A stretch of 64,000 bases of DNA, taken from contig NZ_JAUSUH010000003.1 of assembly GCF_030813595.1 (NCBI RefSeq), positions 248,001 to 312,000 on the forward strand, written 5' to 3'. Below, piece by piece: positions 18,922 to 26,835 of the stretch (the first letter of the stretch is position 1; each line of letters begins with the position of its first letter). Below the pieces are notes generated by a model, which was not told the origin of the DNA, made no database searches, and saw only the letters and a list, made by a program, of their open reading frames with translations. Position numbers and translations under genes: made by a program. This DNA comes from Ancylobacter vacuolatus. Lineage in GTDB: Bacteria > Pseudomonadota > Alphaproteobacteria > Rhizobiales > Xanthobacteraceae.

Positions 18922-19389
18922 TCAGGAAGGGGGCGGAAAGCGCAGCCCACCGGCAATGCGGTTCCAGGCATTGATGGTGGCGATGGCGATGGTGAGATGC
19001 ACCACCTCATCAGGCGCGAAAACCTCGCCGAGCCGCGCCACCGCGTCTTCCGGCATCGGGCCGCCCGCCATGCCGGCAAGCTGCTCCGCCCAGGCCAGCG
19101 CCGCCCGCTCGCGGGGCGCGAACAGGCCGGCGTCGCGCCACACCGCCACCAGGTCGATCTTCGCCGCATCGACCCCGAGGCGGCGGGCGAGCGCGATGTG
19201 AAACGCCGTGCAGAAGGCACAACCATTGATCTGCGACACCCGGATCTTGACCAGTTCGACCAGCCCCTTGTCGAGGCCGGCATCCACCGACTGACTCAGC
19301 GCGCGCAACGCGGCGGTGGCGGCCGGGGCGACGGCCTGCAAGCCGGCATAGGAGAACGGCGCCGCCGGGGCGCTTTCAGGGGTCGTCAT
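18922..19389 (-). CDS. AhpD-like carboxymuconolactone decarboxylase family protein
   Basis: Small all-helical protein of 155 residues with the complete AhpD peroxidase-type motif: Glu, eleven residues, Cys, two residues, Cys, three residues, His (VELVKIRVSQINGCAFCTAF, then H). This suggests thiol peroxidase or reductase activity rather than decarboxylation. It is divergent from a MarR gene with a shared palindromic region, a common layout for oxidant-sensing control. Confidence 0.88.
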   Translation of the reverse strand: MTTPESAPAAPFSYAGLQAVAPAATAALRALSQSVDAGLDKGLVELVKIRVSQINGCAFCTAFHIALARRLGVDAAKIDLVAVWRDAGLFAPRERAALAWAEQLAGMAGGPMPEDAVARLGEVFAPDEVVHLTIAIATINAWNRIAGGLRFPPPS

Positions 19390-19415
19390 GGTGGCGTGAA
19401 CCTGCGCGATGAGGC

Positions 19416-19454
19416 ATTATCAGAGTACGAATATGATATCAGGACCCTGATAAT
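19416..19454. promoter_or_regulatory. probable MarR operator region between ahpD-like and marR
   Basis: ATTATCAG (19416-19423) and CTGATAAT (19447-19454) are perfect inverted arms 23 bases apart. Between them lies the 8-base palindrome TGATATCA (19434-19441). The right arm covers the marR start codon, which suggests autorepression. Confidence 0.65.
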
Positions 19455-19917
19455 GTGCAACTCCCCCGACGCCGTATTGCCTGCCCCGGGCGAAGGCAAG
19501 CGCGGCGCCGACGGCCATCTCGGCTATCTGCTGCGCCAGGCGGCGCATGTGCACCGCCAGCGCGTGGAAGCCGTGCTGGGCGATCTCGACCTCACCTCGG
19601 CGCAGTTCTCGGCTCTGGTGATGCTGGAAGCCTACCCCGCCGCGTCCGGGGCGGACCTCGCCCGCCTCGCTCTGCTGACGCCGCAGACGATGAGCACCAT
19701 CATCGCCAATCTGCTCAAGGCCGGGCTGGTGGCCCGTCGCGCTCATGCCGTGCACGGACGCATTCAGCAGATCGACCTGACACAGGATGGCCAGGCCCGG
19801 CTCACCGTGGCCAAGGCGCGGGTCTATGGGCTCGAATCCGGCCTCCTCGCCGGCCTCTCAGCCGATGAGGAGACGATCATTCGCCGCTGGCTGGCCGGCG
19901 TCGCGGCCGGTGCGTAG
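19453..19917 (+). CDS. MarR-family transcriptional regulator
   Basis: Winged-HTH regulator of 154 residues. The DNA-binding core is LARLALLTPQTMSTIIANLLKAGLVARRA followed by the wing HAVHGRIQQIDLT. The only Cys is residue 2, so it is not a typical OhrR. AGGA precedes the ATG at 19453. It is divergent from the AhpD-like gene. Confidence 0.9.
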   Translation: MCNSPDAVLPAPGEGKRGADGHLGYLLRQAAHVHRQRVEAVLGDLDLTSAQFSALVMLEAYPAASGADLARLALLTPQTMSTIIANLLKAGLVARRAHAVHGRIQQIDLTQDGQARLTVAKARVYGLESGLLAGLSADEETIIRRWLAGVAAGA

Positions 19918-19924
19918 ACGTCGC

Positions 19925-20761
19925 TTAAAGCATTTCCAGCGCCCGCCGGCGCGACGGCGGCGGGAAGGCGGCGTCCAGCGCGGCGAGGTCTTCCGCGTCG
20001 AGCGCAATGTCGCTTGCGCCGGCATTCTCGCGCATATGGGCGGCGCGCGAGGCCTTGGGGATGACAATGTTGCCCGGCATGCGCAGCGCCCAGGCGAGCG
20101 CGATCTGATAGGGCCGGGCATTGTGCTTGGCGGCGAGATCGGCCAGCACGCCGGTGCTCTTCAGCCGGCCGCGCTCGATCGGGCTGTAGGCCATCAGCGG
20201 CATTTCATGTTCCTGCAGCCAGGGCAGCAGGTCCCATTCCGGCCCGCGCCGTGTGAGATTGTACAGCACCTGGTTGGTGGCGCAGGCCTCGCCGCCGGGA
20301 GTTTGGAACAGCTCGTTCATGTCGTCGGTGTCGAAATTCGACACGCCCCAGTCGCGGATCTTGCCCTGGGTCTTCAGCTGCTCGAAGCCGATAATGGTTT
20401 CCGCCAGCGGCACGCTGCCGCGCCAGTGCAGCAGATAGAGATCGAGATGGTCGGTCTTCAGCCGCCGGAGACTGCGCTCGCAGGCCGAGACCACGCCGGC
20501 GCGGCTGGCATTGTGCGGGTAGACCTTGGAGACGAGAAAAACCTTGTCGCGCAGCCCGGCCAGCGCCTCGCCGAGAAAGCGCTCGCAGGCGCCCTCGCCA
20601 TACATTTCCGCCGTGTCGACCAGCTTGAGGCCGAGCTCGACGCCGAGGCGCACCGATTCGGTCTCCTCCGCCCGCGCCTCGGGCCGCTCGCCCATCATCC
20701 AGGTGCCGATGCCAAGCGCCGAAACCTTGCTTCCGCCGGGAAGAACCACCTTGCCGCTCAT
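19925..20761 (-). CDS. aldo/keto reductase (YeaE/DkgA-like)
   Basis: NADPH-dependent AKR of 278 residues with Asp and Tyr in VDTAEMYGEG, Lys in LVSKVYP and His in LLHWRG. Two ATG codons are adjacent (20764 and 20761); the second is six bases after GGAGG and is preferred. It converges on the marR gene with only seven bases between stops. The substrate is unknown. Confidence 0.88.
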   Translation of the reverse strand: MSGKVVLPGGSKVSALGIGTWMMGERPEARAEETESVRLGVELGLKLVDTAEMYGEGACERFLGEALAGLRDKVFLVSKVYPHNASRAGVVSACERSLRRLKTDHLDLYLLHWRGSVPLAETIIGFEQLKTQGKIRDWGVSNFDTDDMNELFQTPGGEACATNQVLYNLTRRGPEWDLLPWLQEHEMPLMAYSPIERGRLKSTGVLADLAAKHNARPYQIALAWALRMPGNIVIPKASRAAHMRENAGASDIALDAEDLAALDAAFPPPSRRRALEML

Positions 20762-20888
20762 CATCCGCCTCCGTTGCAACCTCCGCCGGAGTGCCACTCC
20801 CGCGCCGCCGGCGCAAGAGTTGCCGGCGCAGCGGCGCCGCCGCTTCCGTGCTAATGTGGGCCACGACGTCCCCACCGCCCGGAACCCG

Positions 20889-21884
20889 ATGCCGACCACG
20901 CCGAGCCCAGACGCGCGCACGACCGCCGCCCCCTCCCACGCGCCGGAGCCGGCTCTGGCGATCGGCCTGTCGGCGGTGATCGTGGCGGTGACGGGCGACG
21001 ACCCCAAGGTGCTGACGCTCCGCCATGGCGACGGGCGCGATTCGCTGCCCTCCGGCCCGCTGGAGCGCGGCCACCGCACGCTGGAAATGGGCCTGCGCAG
21101 CTGGGTGGAGCGGCAGACGCTGCAGGAGCTGGGCTATGTCGAGCAGCTCTACACGTTCGGCGACCGCGACCGTGGCGAGGACGGCACCCGCGCGCTCTCG
21201 CTGGCCTATCTCGCTTTGGTGCGCGAGGCCCGGCCGGCCGGCGACACCGATGCGGCGTGGCAGAGCTGGTACCGCTATTTTCCCTGGGAGGACTGGCGCG
21301 GCGGGCGGCCCGCCGTGCTCGACACGCTGGAACACGGCCTGCGCGCCTGGGCGGCGGGCGCGGCGCAGGGACGGCTGAGCGAGCGGCGCGCCGAGCGCAT
21401 CGCGCTGGGCTTCGGCGGCGCCGGCGGCCATGAGGCGGGCTGGAACGAGGAGCGGGTGCTGGAGCGCTACGAACTACTCTATGAGGCCGGCCTCGTGGGC
21501 GAGGCGCTGCGCGAGCGGGGCTCCGACCGCGTCGCCGCCGTCCCCTCCGGCACTGAAATGCGCGAGGATCACCGCCGCATGCTGGCGCTCGCCATCGCCC
21601 GGCTGCGCGGCAAGATCAAATACCGCCCCGTGGTGTTCGAGCTGATGCCGCCGAGCTTCTCGCTCGGCCAGCTGCAGCAGGCGGTGGAGGCGCTGTCCGG
21701 CTCGCGGCTGCACAAGCAGAATTTCCGCCGGCTGGTGGAGCAGCAGCGCCTTGTGGAAGAGACCGGCGAGACGACGAGCGAGACCGGCGGGCGCCCCGCG
21801 AGGCTGGTGCGCTTCCGCCGCGAGGTGCTGCTGGAGCGCCCGGCGCCGGGGGTGCGGTTGCCCGGCGGCTTCGGGCGGCGGTGA
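20889..21884 (+). CDS. nrtR: NrtR-type NUDIX-related regulator of NAD metabolism
   Basis: Protein of 331 residues with a degenerate NUDIX domain (about 20-150) followed by a winged HTH (about 230-320), where FELMPPSFSLGQLQQAVEAL and NFRRLVEQQRLVEET are typical of NrtR. The NUDIX catalytic box is degraded (LQELGYVEQL in place of REXXEE), as in regulatory members. It lies 0.6 kb from nadABC, whose promoter carries paired palindromes, so it is the likely repressor. Similar alphaproteobacterial proteins have been called NadQ; I am not certain which name applies. Confidence 0.82.
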   Translation: MPTTPSPDARTTAAPSHAPEPALAIGLSAVIVAVTGDDPKVLTLRHGDGRDSLPSGPLERGHRTLEMGLRSWVERQTLQELGYVEQLYTFGDRDRGEDGTRALSLAYLALVREARPAGDTDAAWQSWYRYFPWEDWRGGRPAVLDTLEHGLRAWAAGAAQGRLSERRAERIALGFGGAGGHEAGWNEERVLERYELLYEAGLVGEALRERGSDRVAAVPSGTEMREDHRRMLALAIARLRGKIKYRPVVFELMPPSFSLGQLQQAVEALSGSRLHKQNFRRLVEQQRLVEETGETTSETGGRPARLVRFRREVLLERPAPGVRLPGGFGRR

Positions 21885-21887
21885 GGG

Positions 21888-22316
21888 TCACTCCCGCCCG
21901 TCGATCCATTTCGACATCACCACGCGCGGGGCGACCTCGAAGCCGAGCTTTTCGTAGAAGGCGACGACCGCCGTGTTGGTCTCGCGCACCAGAAGCTGCA
22001 CCTTCGGCACATCACGCACCTTCAGCCACGCCTCAGCCGCGCTCACAATCTCCGCGCCGACGCCCTGGCGCTGGAGCAGCGGATCGACGGCGACATAGTA
22101 AATCCAGCCCCGGTGCCCGTCATGGCCGACCATGGCTGAGGCGCAGACGCGGCCGCCTTCAAGGCGTGCCACCAGCACGTCCGAATTGGCGCCACCGCGC
22201 GCGAAGCGGAAATCCGCCGCCGGGTCATTATAGGGAACCGTGAGCCCGCAGGCCTGCCAGAGAGCGACCACCGCGCCTTCATCGGCCAGGCGGGCGGAGT
22301 CGATTTCGAGCGTCAT
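21888..22316 (-). CDS. GNAT-family N-acetyltransferase (YpeA-like)
   Basis: Acetyltransferase of 142 residues. The acetyl-CoA loop is VAVDPLLQRQGVGAEIV and the C-terminal part is NTAVVAFYEKLGFEVAPRVVMSKW, as in YpeA. The substrate is unknown. It is divergent from nadA, and its start lies about 60 bases from the first nad operator, so it might share NAD-linked control. Its stop is four bases from the nrtR stop. Confidence 0.87.
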   Translation of the reverse strand: MTLEIDSARLADEGAVVALWQACGLTVPYNDPAADFRFARGGANSDVLVARLEGGRVCASAMVGHDGHRGWIYYVAVDPLLQRQGVGAEIVSAAEAWLKVRDVPKVQLLVRETNTAVVAFYEKLGFEVAPRVVMSKWIDGRE

Positions 22317-22366
22317 GCGTTACCTCACCGATCCAAATCCCATATCGCCCGATTTGTGACGAAGTG

Positions 22367-22398
22367 TTGACAGCGACTTATACTCAGTCCTAGCATAA
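22367..22398 (+). promoter_or_regulatory. nadA promoter with embedded operator 1
   Basis: TTGACA (22367-22372) is followed after 18 bases by TAGCAT (22391-22396). The 21-base imperfect palindrome at 22378-22398 (TTATACTCA on the left, CTAGCATAA on the right) spans the spacer and the -10 box, so a bound repressor would block polymerase. Confidence 0.72.
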
Positions 22399-22442
22399 CG
22401 ACGATCCGCCGGGCCCTGCTGCCCGGTCTTCTTTGGCCTGAG

Positions 22443-22463
22443 TTATACTCAAAACGAGCATAA
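22443..22463 (+). promoter_or_regulatory. nad operator 2
   Basis: Second copy of the same 21-base palindrome, with arms TTATACTC and GAGCATAA around five bases, 65 bases downstream of operator 1 and ending two bases before the nadA ribosome site. Two sites about six helical turns apart suggest cooperative binding. Confidence 0.72.
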
Positions 22464-22474
22464 TGGAGGACGCG

Positions 22475-23548
22475 ATGCTGGACTTCGACGTCGCTGCCCA
22501 TGCCGACCGTGCGCTTGCCGACCGCCCCGAGGCGTTTGTCCCGCGCCTGCCCGACGAGCGGCCTGCCGCGCCGGCGCTGCCGCATCTCTATGCGCGGGTG
22601 GCCAAGCACATCACCCCGGCGGAATGGCCGCTGATCGCCCGCGAGGTCGAGGCGATCGAGCGGCTGAAGCGCGAGCGCAACGCCGTCGTGCTCGGCCACA
22701 ACTACCAGGCGCCTGAAATCTTCAACACGGTGGCCGACATTGTCGGGGATTCGCTCGCCCTCGCCCGCGAGGCGGTGACGGTGGATGCCGATGTCATCGT
22801 CATGGCCGGCGTGCATTTCATGGCCGAGACCGCCAAGCTGCTGAACCCGTCCAAGACCGTGCTGATGCCCGACATGGGCGCGGGCTGTTCGCTGGCCGAC
22901 AGCATCACCGCCGCCGATATCCGCCTGCTGAAAGAACGCTATCCCGGCGTGCCCGTCGTCACCTATGTCAACACCTCGGCCGAGGTGAAGGCCGAGAGCG
23001 ATTATTGCTGCACGTCCGGCAACGCGGTGAAGGTGGTGCGGGCGGTGGCGAAGGAATGGGGCGTCAGCCGCATCCTGATGCTGCCCGACGAGTTCCTCGC
23101 GCAGAATGTGCAGAAGCTGGTGCCCGAGCTGGAGCTGATCGCCTGGAAGGGCCATTGCGAGGTGCATGAGCGCTTCACCCCGCAGGATATTCGCGATCTG
23201 CGCGAGAACCACCCCGGCGTTGTGGTGCTGGCGCATCCCGAATGCCCGCCCGAGGTGGTGGCGGAGGCCGATTATGCCGGCTCCACCGCCGGCATGGCCG
23301 ATTATGTGCGCGACGAGAAGCCGGCGCGGGTGGTGCTGATCACCGAATGCTCGATGGCCGACAATGTGGCGGTGAACCATCCCGACATCGAGTTCGTGCG
23401 CCCGTGCAATCTCTGCCCGCATATGCGCCGCATCACGCTGCCGAACATCCGCCGGGCGCTGGAGACGATGACGACGCAGGTCGAGATCGACCCGACCATC
23501 GCCGGCCGAGCCCGCCTCGCCGTCGAGCGCATGCTGGCGATCAGCTGA
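22475..23548 (+). CDS. nadA: quinolinate synthase A
   Basis: Iron-sulfur enzyme of 357 residues condensing iminoaspartate with dihydroxyacetone phosphate to quinolinate. Candidate 4Fe-4S ligands are Cys138 (GAGCSLAD), Cys257 (HPECPP) and Cys311/Cys314 (RPCNLCPHM). The ATG at 22475 is chosen because GGAGGA lies four bases upstream; an ATG at 22463 falls inside operator 2. It is the first gene of nadABC. Confidence 0.94.
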   Translation: MLDFDVAAHADRALADRPEAFVPRLPDERPAAPALPHLYARVAKHITPAEWPLIAREVEAIERLKRERNAVVLGHNYQAPEIFNTVADIVGDSLALAREAVTVDADVIVMAGVHFMAETAKLLNPSKTVLMPDMGAGCSLADSITAADIRLLKERYPGVPVVTYVNTSAEVKAESDYCCTSGNAVKVVRAVAKEWGVSRILMLPDEFLAQNVQKLVPELELIAWKGHCEVHERFTPQDIRDLRENHPGVVVLAHPECPPEVVAEADYAGSTAGMADYVRDEKPARVVLITECSMADNVAVNHPDIEFVRPCNLCPHMRRITLPNIRRALETMTTQVEIDPTIAGRARLAVERMLAIS

Positions 23549-23584
23549 ACGCACTTCGCTGAACGCTTCTCGCCCGCTGAACGC
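23544..23584 (+). repeat. three copies of GCTGAACGC in the nadA-nadB gap
   Basis: GCTGAACGC occurs at 23544, 23558 and 23576, each followed by a C/T-rich tail. The first copy contains the nadA stop codon, so the 55-base gap probably grew by local duplication of the gene end. Confidence 0.8.
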
Positions 23585-23603
23585 ATCTCGGAAGGGTCCG
23601 CCT

Positions 23604-25148
23604 GTGAGCCATTCGCGTGAGAACATCGTCGTGGTCGGCGGCGGGGTGGCCGGTCTTGCCACCGCGCTGCGGCTGGCGCCGCTCCCCGTCACGCTGGTCG
23701 TCGCCTCACCGCTTGGGGCGGAGGCCGCCACCGGCTGGGCGCAGGGCGGCATCGCCGCCGCGCTCGGCGCCGATGACCGGCCGGATCTGCACGCCATCGA
23801 CACGCTGGCCGCCGGGGCGGGCCTGTCCGAGCCGCTGGTGGCGCGCCGCGTGGCGGCCGCTGGGCCGGGCGCCATCGACTGGCTGGTCGGGCTCGGCACC
23901 CCGTTCGACCGCAACCCCAATGGCAGCCTCGCTCTGGGGCTGGAGGCCGCGCATGCGCGCCGGCGCATCGTCCATGCCGAAGGCGACGGTACCGGCCGCG
24001 TGGTGCTGGAGACGCTGACCCGCGCCGCCCGCGCCTGCCCGTCAATCACCGTGATGGAGGGCTGGCGGGCGGGCGAACTGCTCACCGACGCCCATGGCCG
24101 CATCGCCGGCATCGCCGCCCGCGACCGCGAGGGCCGCACGCTCACCCTCGCCGCGCGCGCGGTGGTGCTCGCCACCGGCGGGCTCGGCGGGCTCTATGGC
24201 GCCACCACAAACCCGCTCGGCGCGGTCGGCTCCGGCCTCGCTTTGGCGGCGCGGGTGGGGGCGGTGCTGCGCGACATGGAGTTCGTGCAGTTCCACCCCA
24301 CCGCCATGGCGGTGGGCGGAGCCCCCGAACGGGCCGCCTCGGGCGGGCCTGCGCCAATGCCGCTCGCCACCGAGGCGCTGCGCGGGGAAGGCGCCCGGCT
24401 GTTCAACAGTCGCGGCGAGCGCTTCATGGCCGAGGTGCCGGGGCAGGAACTCGCCCCGCGCGACGTGGTGGCCCGCGCGATCTTCGCCCAGATCGCCGCC
24501 GGCGAGAGCGTGGTGCTGGACGCCCGGATGAAGGACATCGAGACGCGCTTTCCCGGCGTGGTCGCGCTGTGCCGCGCCCACGGGCTGGACCCGGCGCGGG
24601 CGCCGATCCCGGTGCGGCCGGCGGCGCATTATCATATGGGCGGGATATGGGTGGATGGCGCCGGGCGGAGCAGCGTGCCGGGCCTGTGGGCCTGCGGCGA
24701 GGTCGCCTCCACCGGGCTGCACGGCGCCAACCGGCTCGCCAGCAATTCGCTGCTGGAGGCGCTGGCCTATGCGCACTGGATCGCGCAGGACATTGCCGGC
24801 GAGGACGCCGCGCCCGGACTGGCGCGCGCGCCCTCAGTGCCCCGCCCGCGCTCCCCGGCCCGGGCCGAGATCCGCGCGCTGATGGACCGGCAGGTGGGCG
24901 TGGTGCGCGACGCCGAGGGGCTGGAGGCCGCCGCCGCCCGGCTCGGCACCCTCGCCGATCGCGACGGCTGCGACCTCTCGCTGGTGGCGCTGGCGATCAC
25001 CGAGGCGGCGCTGCGGCGCTGTGAGAGCCGCGGCGGCCATTTCCGCGCCGACCACCCCGCCCCGGCGGCGCTGGCCCACCATTCCGAGACGCGATTCGAC
25101 GAGACGCCGGGCGTCGCGCCCTCGATCGAGGCGCGGCAGGTGGCGTGA
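23604..25148 (+). CDS. nadB: L-aspartate oxidase
   Basis: FAD enzyme of 514 residues that makes iminoaspartate for NadA. The FAD motif is VVVGGGVAGLATAL; succinate dehydrogenase-like signatures TGWAQGGIAAAL, FVQFHPTAM, HYHMGGIWVD and GLHGANRLASNSLLEALAYA are all present. A GTG at 23604 is the best start, with GGAAGGG upstream. It lies in the nad operon between nadA and nadC. Confidence 0.94.
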   Translation: MSHSRENIVVVGGGVAGLATALRLAPLPVTLVVASPLGAEAATGWAQGGIAAALGADDRPDLHAIDTLAAGAGLSEPLVARRVAAAGPGAIDWLVGLGTPFDRNPNGSLALGLEAAHARRRIVHAEGDGTGRVVLETLTRAARACPSITVMEGWRAGELLTDAHGRIAGIAARDREGRTLTLAARAVVLATGGLGGLYGATTNPLGAVGSGLALAARVGAVLRDMEFVQFHPTAMAVGGAPERAASGGPAPMPLATEALRGEGARLFNSRGERFMAEVPGQELAPRDVVARAIFAQIAAGESVVLDARMKDIETRFPGVVALCRAHGLDPARAPIPVRPAAHYHMGGIWVDGAGRSSVPGLWACGEVASTGLHGANRLASNSLLEALAYAHWIAQDIAGEDAAPGLARAPSVPRPRSPARAEIRALMDRQVGVVRDAEGLEAAAARLGTLADRDGCDLSLVALAITEAALRRCESRGGHFRADHPAPAALAHHSETRFDETPGVAPSIEARQVA

Positions 25149-25174
25149 GGACAGCCCGCTTCGCCTCCTCGCCC

Positions 25175-25320
25175 GAACCACGTCATCCTGAGGCGCCCGG
25201 CAACGCCGGACTTTGACGGATGGCCAGCCTGGATCACCATCCTTCGAGGCTCGCGGAGCCTGTCTTCGGGCTTGCCGGAGGCAAGACCCGGGGGCTCGCA
25301 CCTCAAGATGATGTCGCCCT
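25175..25320. repeat. dispersed palindromic repeat inside the nad operon
   Basis: CGTCATCCTGAGGCGCCCGG opens the element and CACCTCAAGATGATG closes it, with CATCCTTCGAGGCTCGCGGAG inside (each end also seen at 45790, 60360 and 4008). It fills the nadB-nadC gap. Confidence 0.75.
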
Positions 25321-25338
25321 CAAGTGGATGAGTTGACC

Positions 25339-26196
25339 ATGACCCTCCCCCCCCTCCCCCGCCTGATGGTCGAGCCGATCGTGCGCGCCGCTCTGCTGGA
25401 AGATCTCGGCCGCGCCGGCGACGTGACGACGGACGCCTGCATTCCCGCGCAGGCGCGGTTTCAGGCGGTGATCGCCTCGCGCCAGCACGGGGTGATCGCC
25501 GGCATCGACGCGGCGGTGATCGCCTTCGACCTGATCGACCCTTCGCTGAAGGTGAGCGTCGAGCGCGGCGACGGCACGGAAGTGGCGCCCGGCGACGTGG
25601 TGCTGCGGCTCGACGGTTCCGCCCGGTCCATCCTCACCGCCGAGCGGGTGGCGCTGAACATCGCCTGCCGCATGTCCGGCATCGCCACCGCCACCGCCGG
25701 ATTGGTCGCCATCGCCCGCGAGCACGGCAAGGCGCAGATCGTCTGCACCCGCAAGACCACGCCCGGCCTGCGGGCGCTGGAAAAGCACGCGGTGCGGGCG
25801 GGCGGCGGCTCCAACCACCGCTTCGGGCTCGATGACGCGGTGCTGATCAAGGACAACCACATCGCCGTGGCCGGCGGCGTGGTGCCGGCGATCCGGGCGG
25901 CGAAGGCCCATGCCGGGCACATGGTGAAGATCGAGGTCGAGGTCGACACGCTGGCCCAGCTCGACGCCGCCATGGCCGAGGGGGTGGACGCGGTGCTGCT
26001 CGACAATATGACGCCCGTCCTGCTGGCCGACGCGGTGGCGCTGGTGGCCGGCCGGGCGCTCACCGAGGCCTCGGGCCGGGTCTCGCGCGAGACGGTGGGC
26101 GCCATCGCCGCGAGCGGGGTGGATTTGATCTCGGTCGGCTGGATTACCCATTCCGCCCCGATTCTCGATCTCGGGCTCGACGCGGCGGAGGTGTGA
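25339..26196 (+). CDS. nadC: nicotinate-nucleotide pyrophosphorylase (carboxylating)
   Basis: Quinolinate phosphoribosyltransferase of 285 residues, the third step of de novo NAD synthesis. Family motifs are LLEDLGRAGDVTTDACIP, RKTTPGLRALEKHAVRAGGG, HRFGLDDAVLIKDNH and EVEVDTLAQ. The ATG at 25339 is preferred; an in-frame GTG at 25324 is possible and no strong ribosome site decides. It is probably translated from the nadAB messenger despite the 190-base repeat-filled gap. Confidence 0.93.
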   Translation: MTLPPLPRLMVEPIVRAALLEDLGRAGDVTTDACIPAQARFQAVIASRQHGVIAGIDAAVIAFDLIDPSLKVSVERGDGTEVAPGDVVLRLDGSARSILTAERVALNIACRMSGIATATAGLVAIAREHGKAQIVCTRKTTPGLRALEKHAVRAGGGSNHRFGLDDAVLIKDNHIAVAGGVVPAIRAAKAHAGHMVKIEVEVDTLAQLDAAMAEGVDAVLLDNMTPVLLADAVALVAGRALTEASGRVSRETVGAIAASGVDLISVGWITHSAPILDLGLDAAEV

Positions 26197-26538
26197 GAAG
26201 GGATTTGACGGGGGGTGCGGAGACGGTGCGCTCCCCCTCCTGGCCGGGCTCGACCCGGCCATCCAGCCTTCGGCCGAGGCCCGAGCGGAAGCGCTGGGTC
26301 CCCGGATCAAGTCCAGGGACGGGGATGAGGGGCGACAGCAGTGTCAGCCCCCCTCATGTCCTAGCCGAGCAGCAGGTGGGGCCCGGAGCGCCTTCCGCCG
26401 GCGCTGTAGGGGTCCGGGACACGCCCCCTTAGCCGCCCTCCTCCCCTCCCAAGGTCGCAGGCTCAACTCGGCGCGAGCGGGGGTGCCTGCCCTTGAATGA
26501 GGCATGCATTTGTGCGATGCATATAGCTGTCTGCTAGT
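26197..26538. repeat. intergenic repeat, otherwise empty
   Basis: About 26235-26330 holds GGCCGGGCTCGACCCGGCC and CCCCGGATCAAGTCCAGGGACGGGG, matching the elements near 3905 and 5460. From about 26340 to 26538 nothing coding is seen; the promoter of the riboswitch leader should lie near its right end. Confidence 0.65.
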
Positions 26539-26775
26539 GATCATGCGGGAGAGATCGACAGTCCCTCCCGGACAATTGTCGGCGCCGACGGAGCAACCCC
26601 CCAGGAAACTCTCAGGCACCACGGACCGCATGATCAGGACAATCTGGAGAGAGGCGTCGCGCCGGGTTTTCCCGGGGTAGGACGCCCACCGAAGGGGAAG
26701 CCCGGGATGGTTTGACGGCGCCGCCGTCTGTCTCGGGGCGAGCTCTCAGGTACCGCGACAGATGGGGACAGCCGG
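26539..26775 (+). ncRNA. tandem glycine riboswitch
   Basis: Two glycine aptamers stand in series before dadA. Aptamer 1 is closed by P1 arms GATCATGCGG (26539-26548) and CCGCATGATC (26626-26635) and contains GGGAGAGAT, GCCGACGGAGCAACCCC and AAACTCTCAGGCACC. Aptamer 2 is closed by ATCTG (26642-26646) and CAGAT (26759-26763) and contains GGAGAGAGGCG, CGCCCACCGAAGGGG and CTCTCAGGTACCG. These are the conserved glycine-riboswitch cores. The dadA start follows 60-70 bases later, so control by glycine, probably switching the gene on, is expected. Confidence 0.93.
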
Positions 26776-26835
26776 CTGACGCCAAGCGGGGCACCGCGCG
26801 TCGGGCCATGTCGTCCTCAAGCGCGGGAGCCTCCC

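Noticed and set aside
22463-22474. ATG at 22463 as the nadA start
   Set aside because: It overlaps operator 2 and has no ribosome site, while GGAGGA correctly precedes the ATG at 22475.
22325-24175. A 616-codon minus-strand open frame opposite nadA and nadB
   Set aside because: Runs antisense through two well-identified nad genes and their promoter; composition is typical of a shadow frame.
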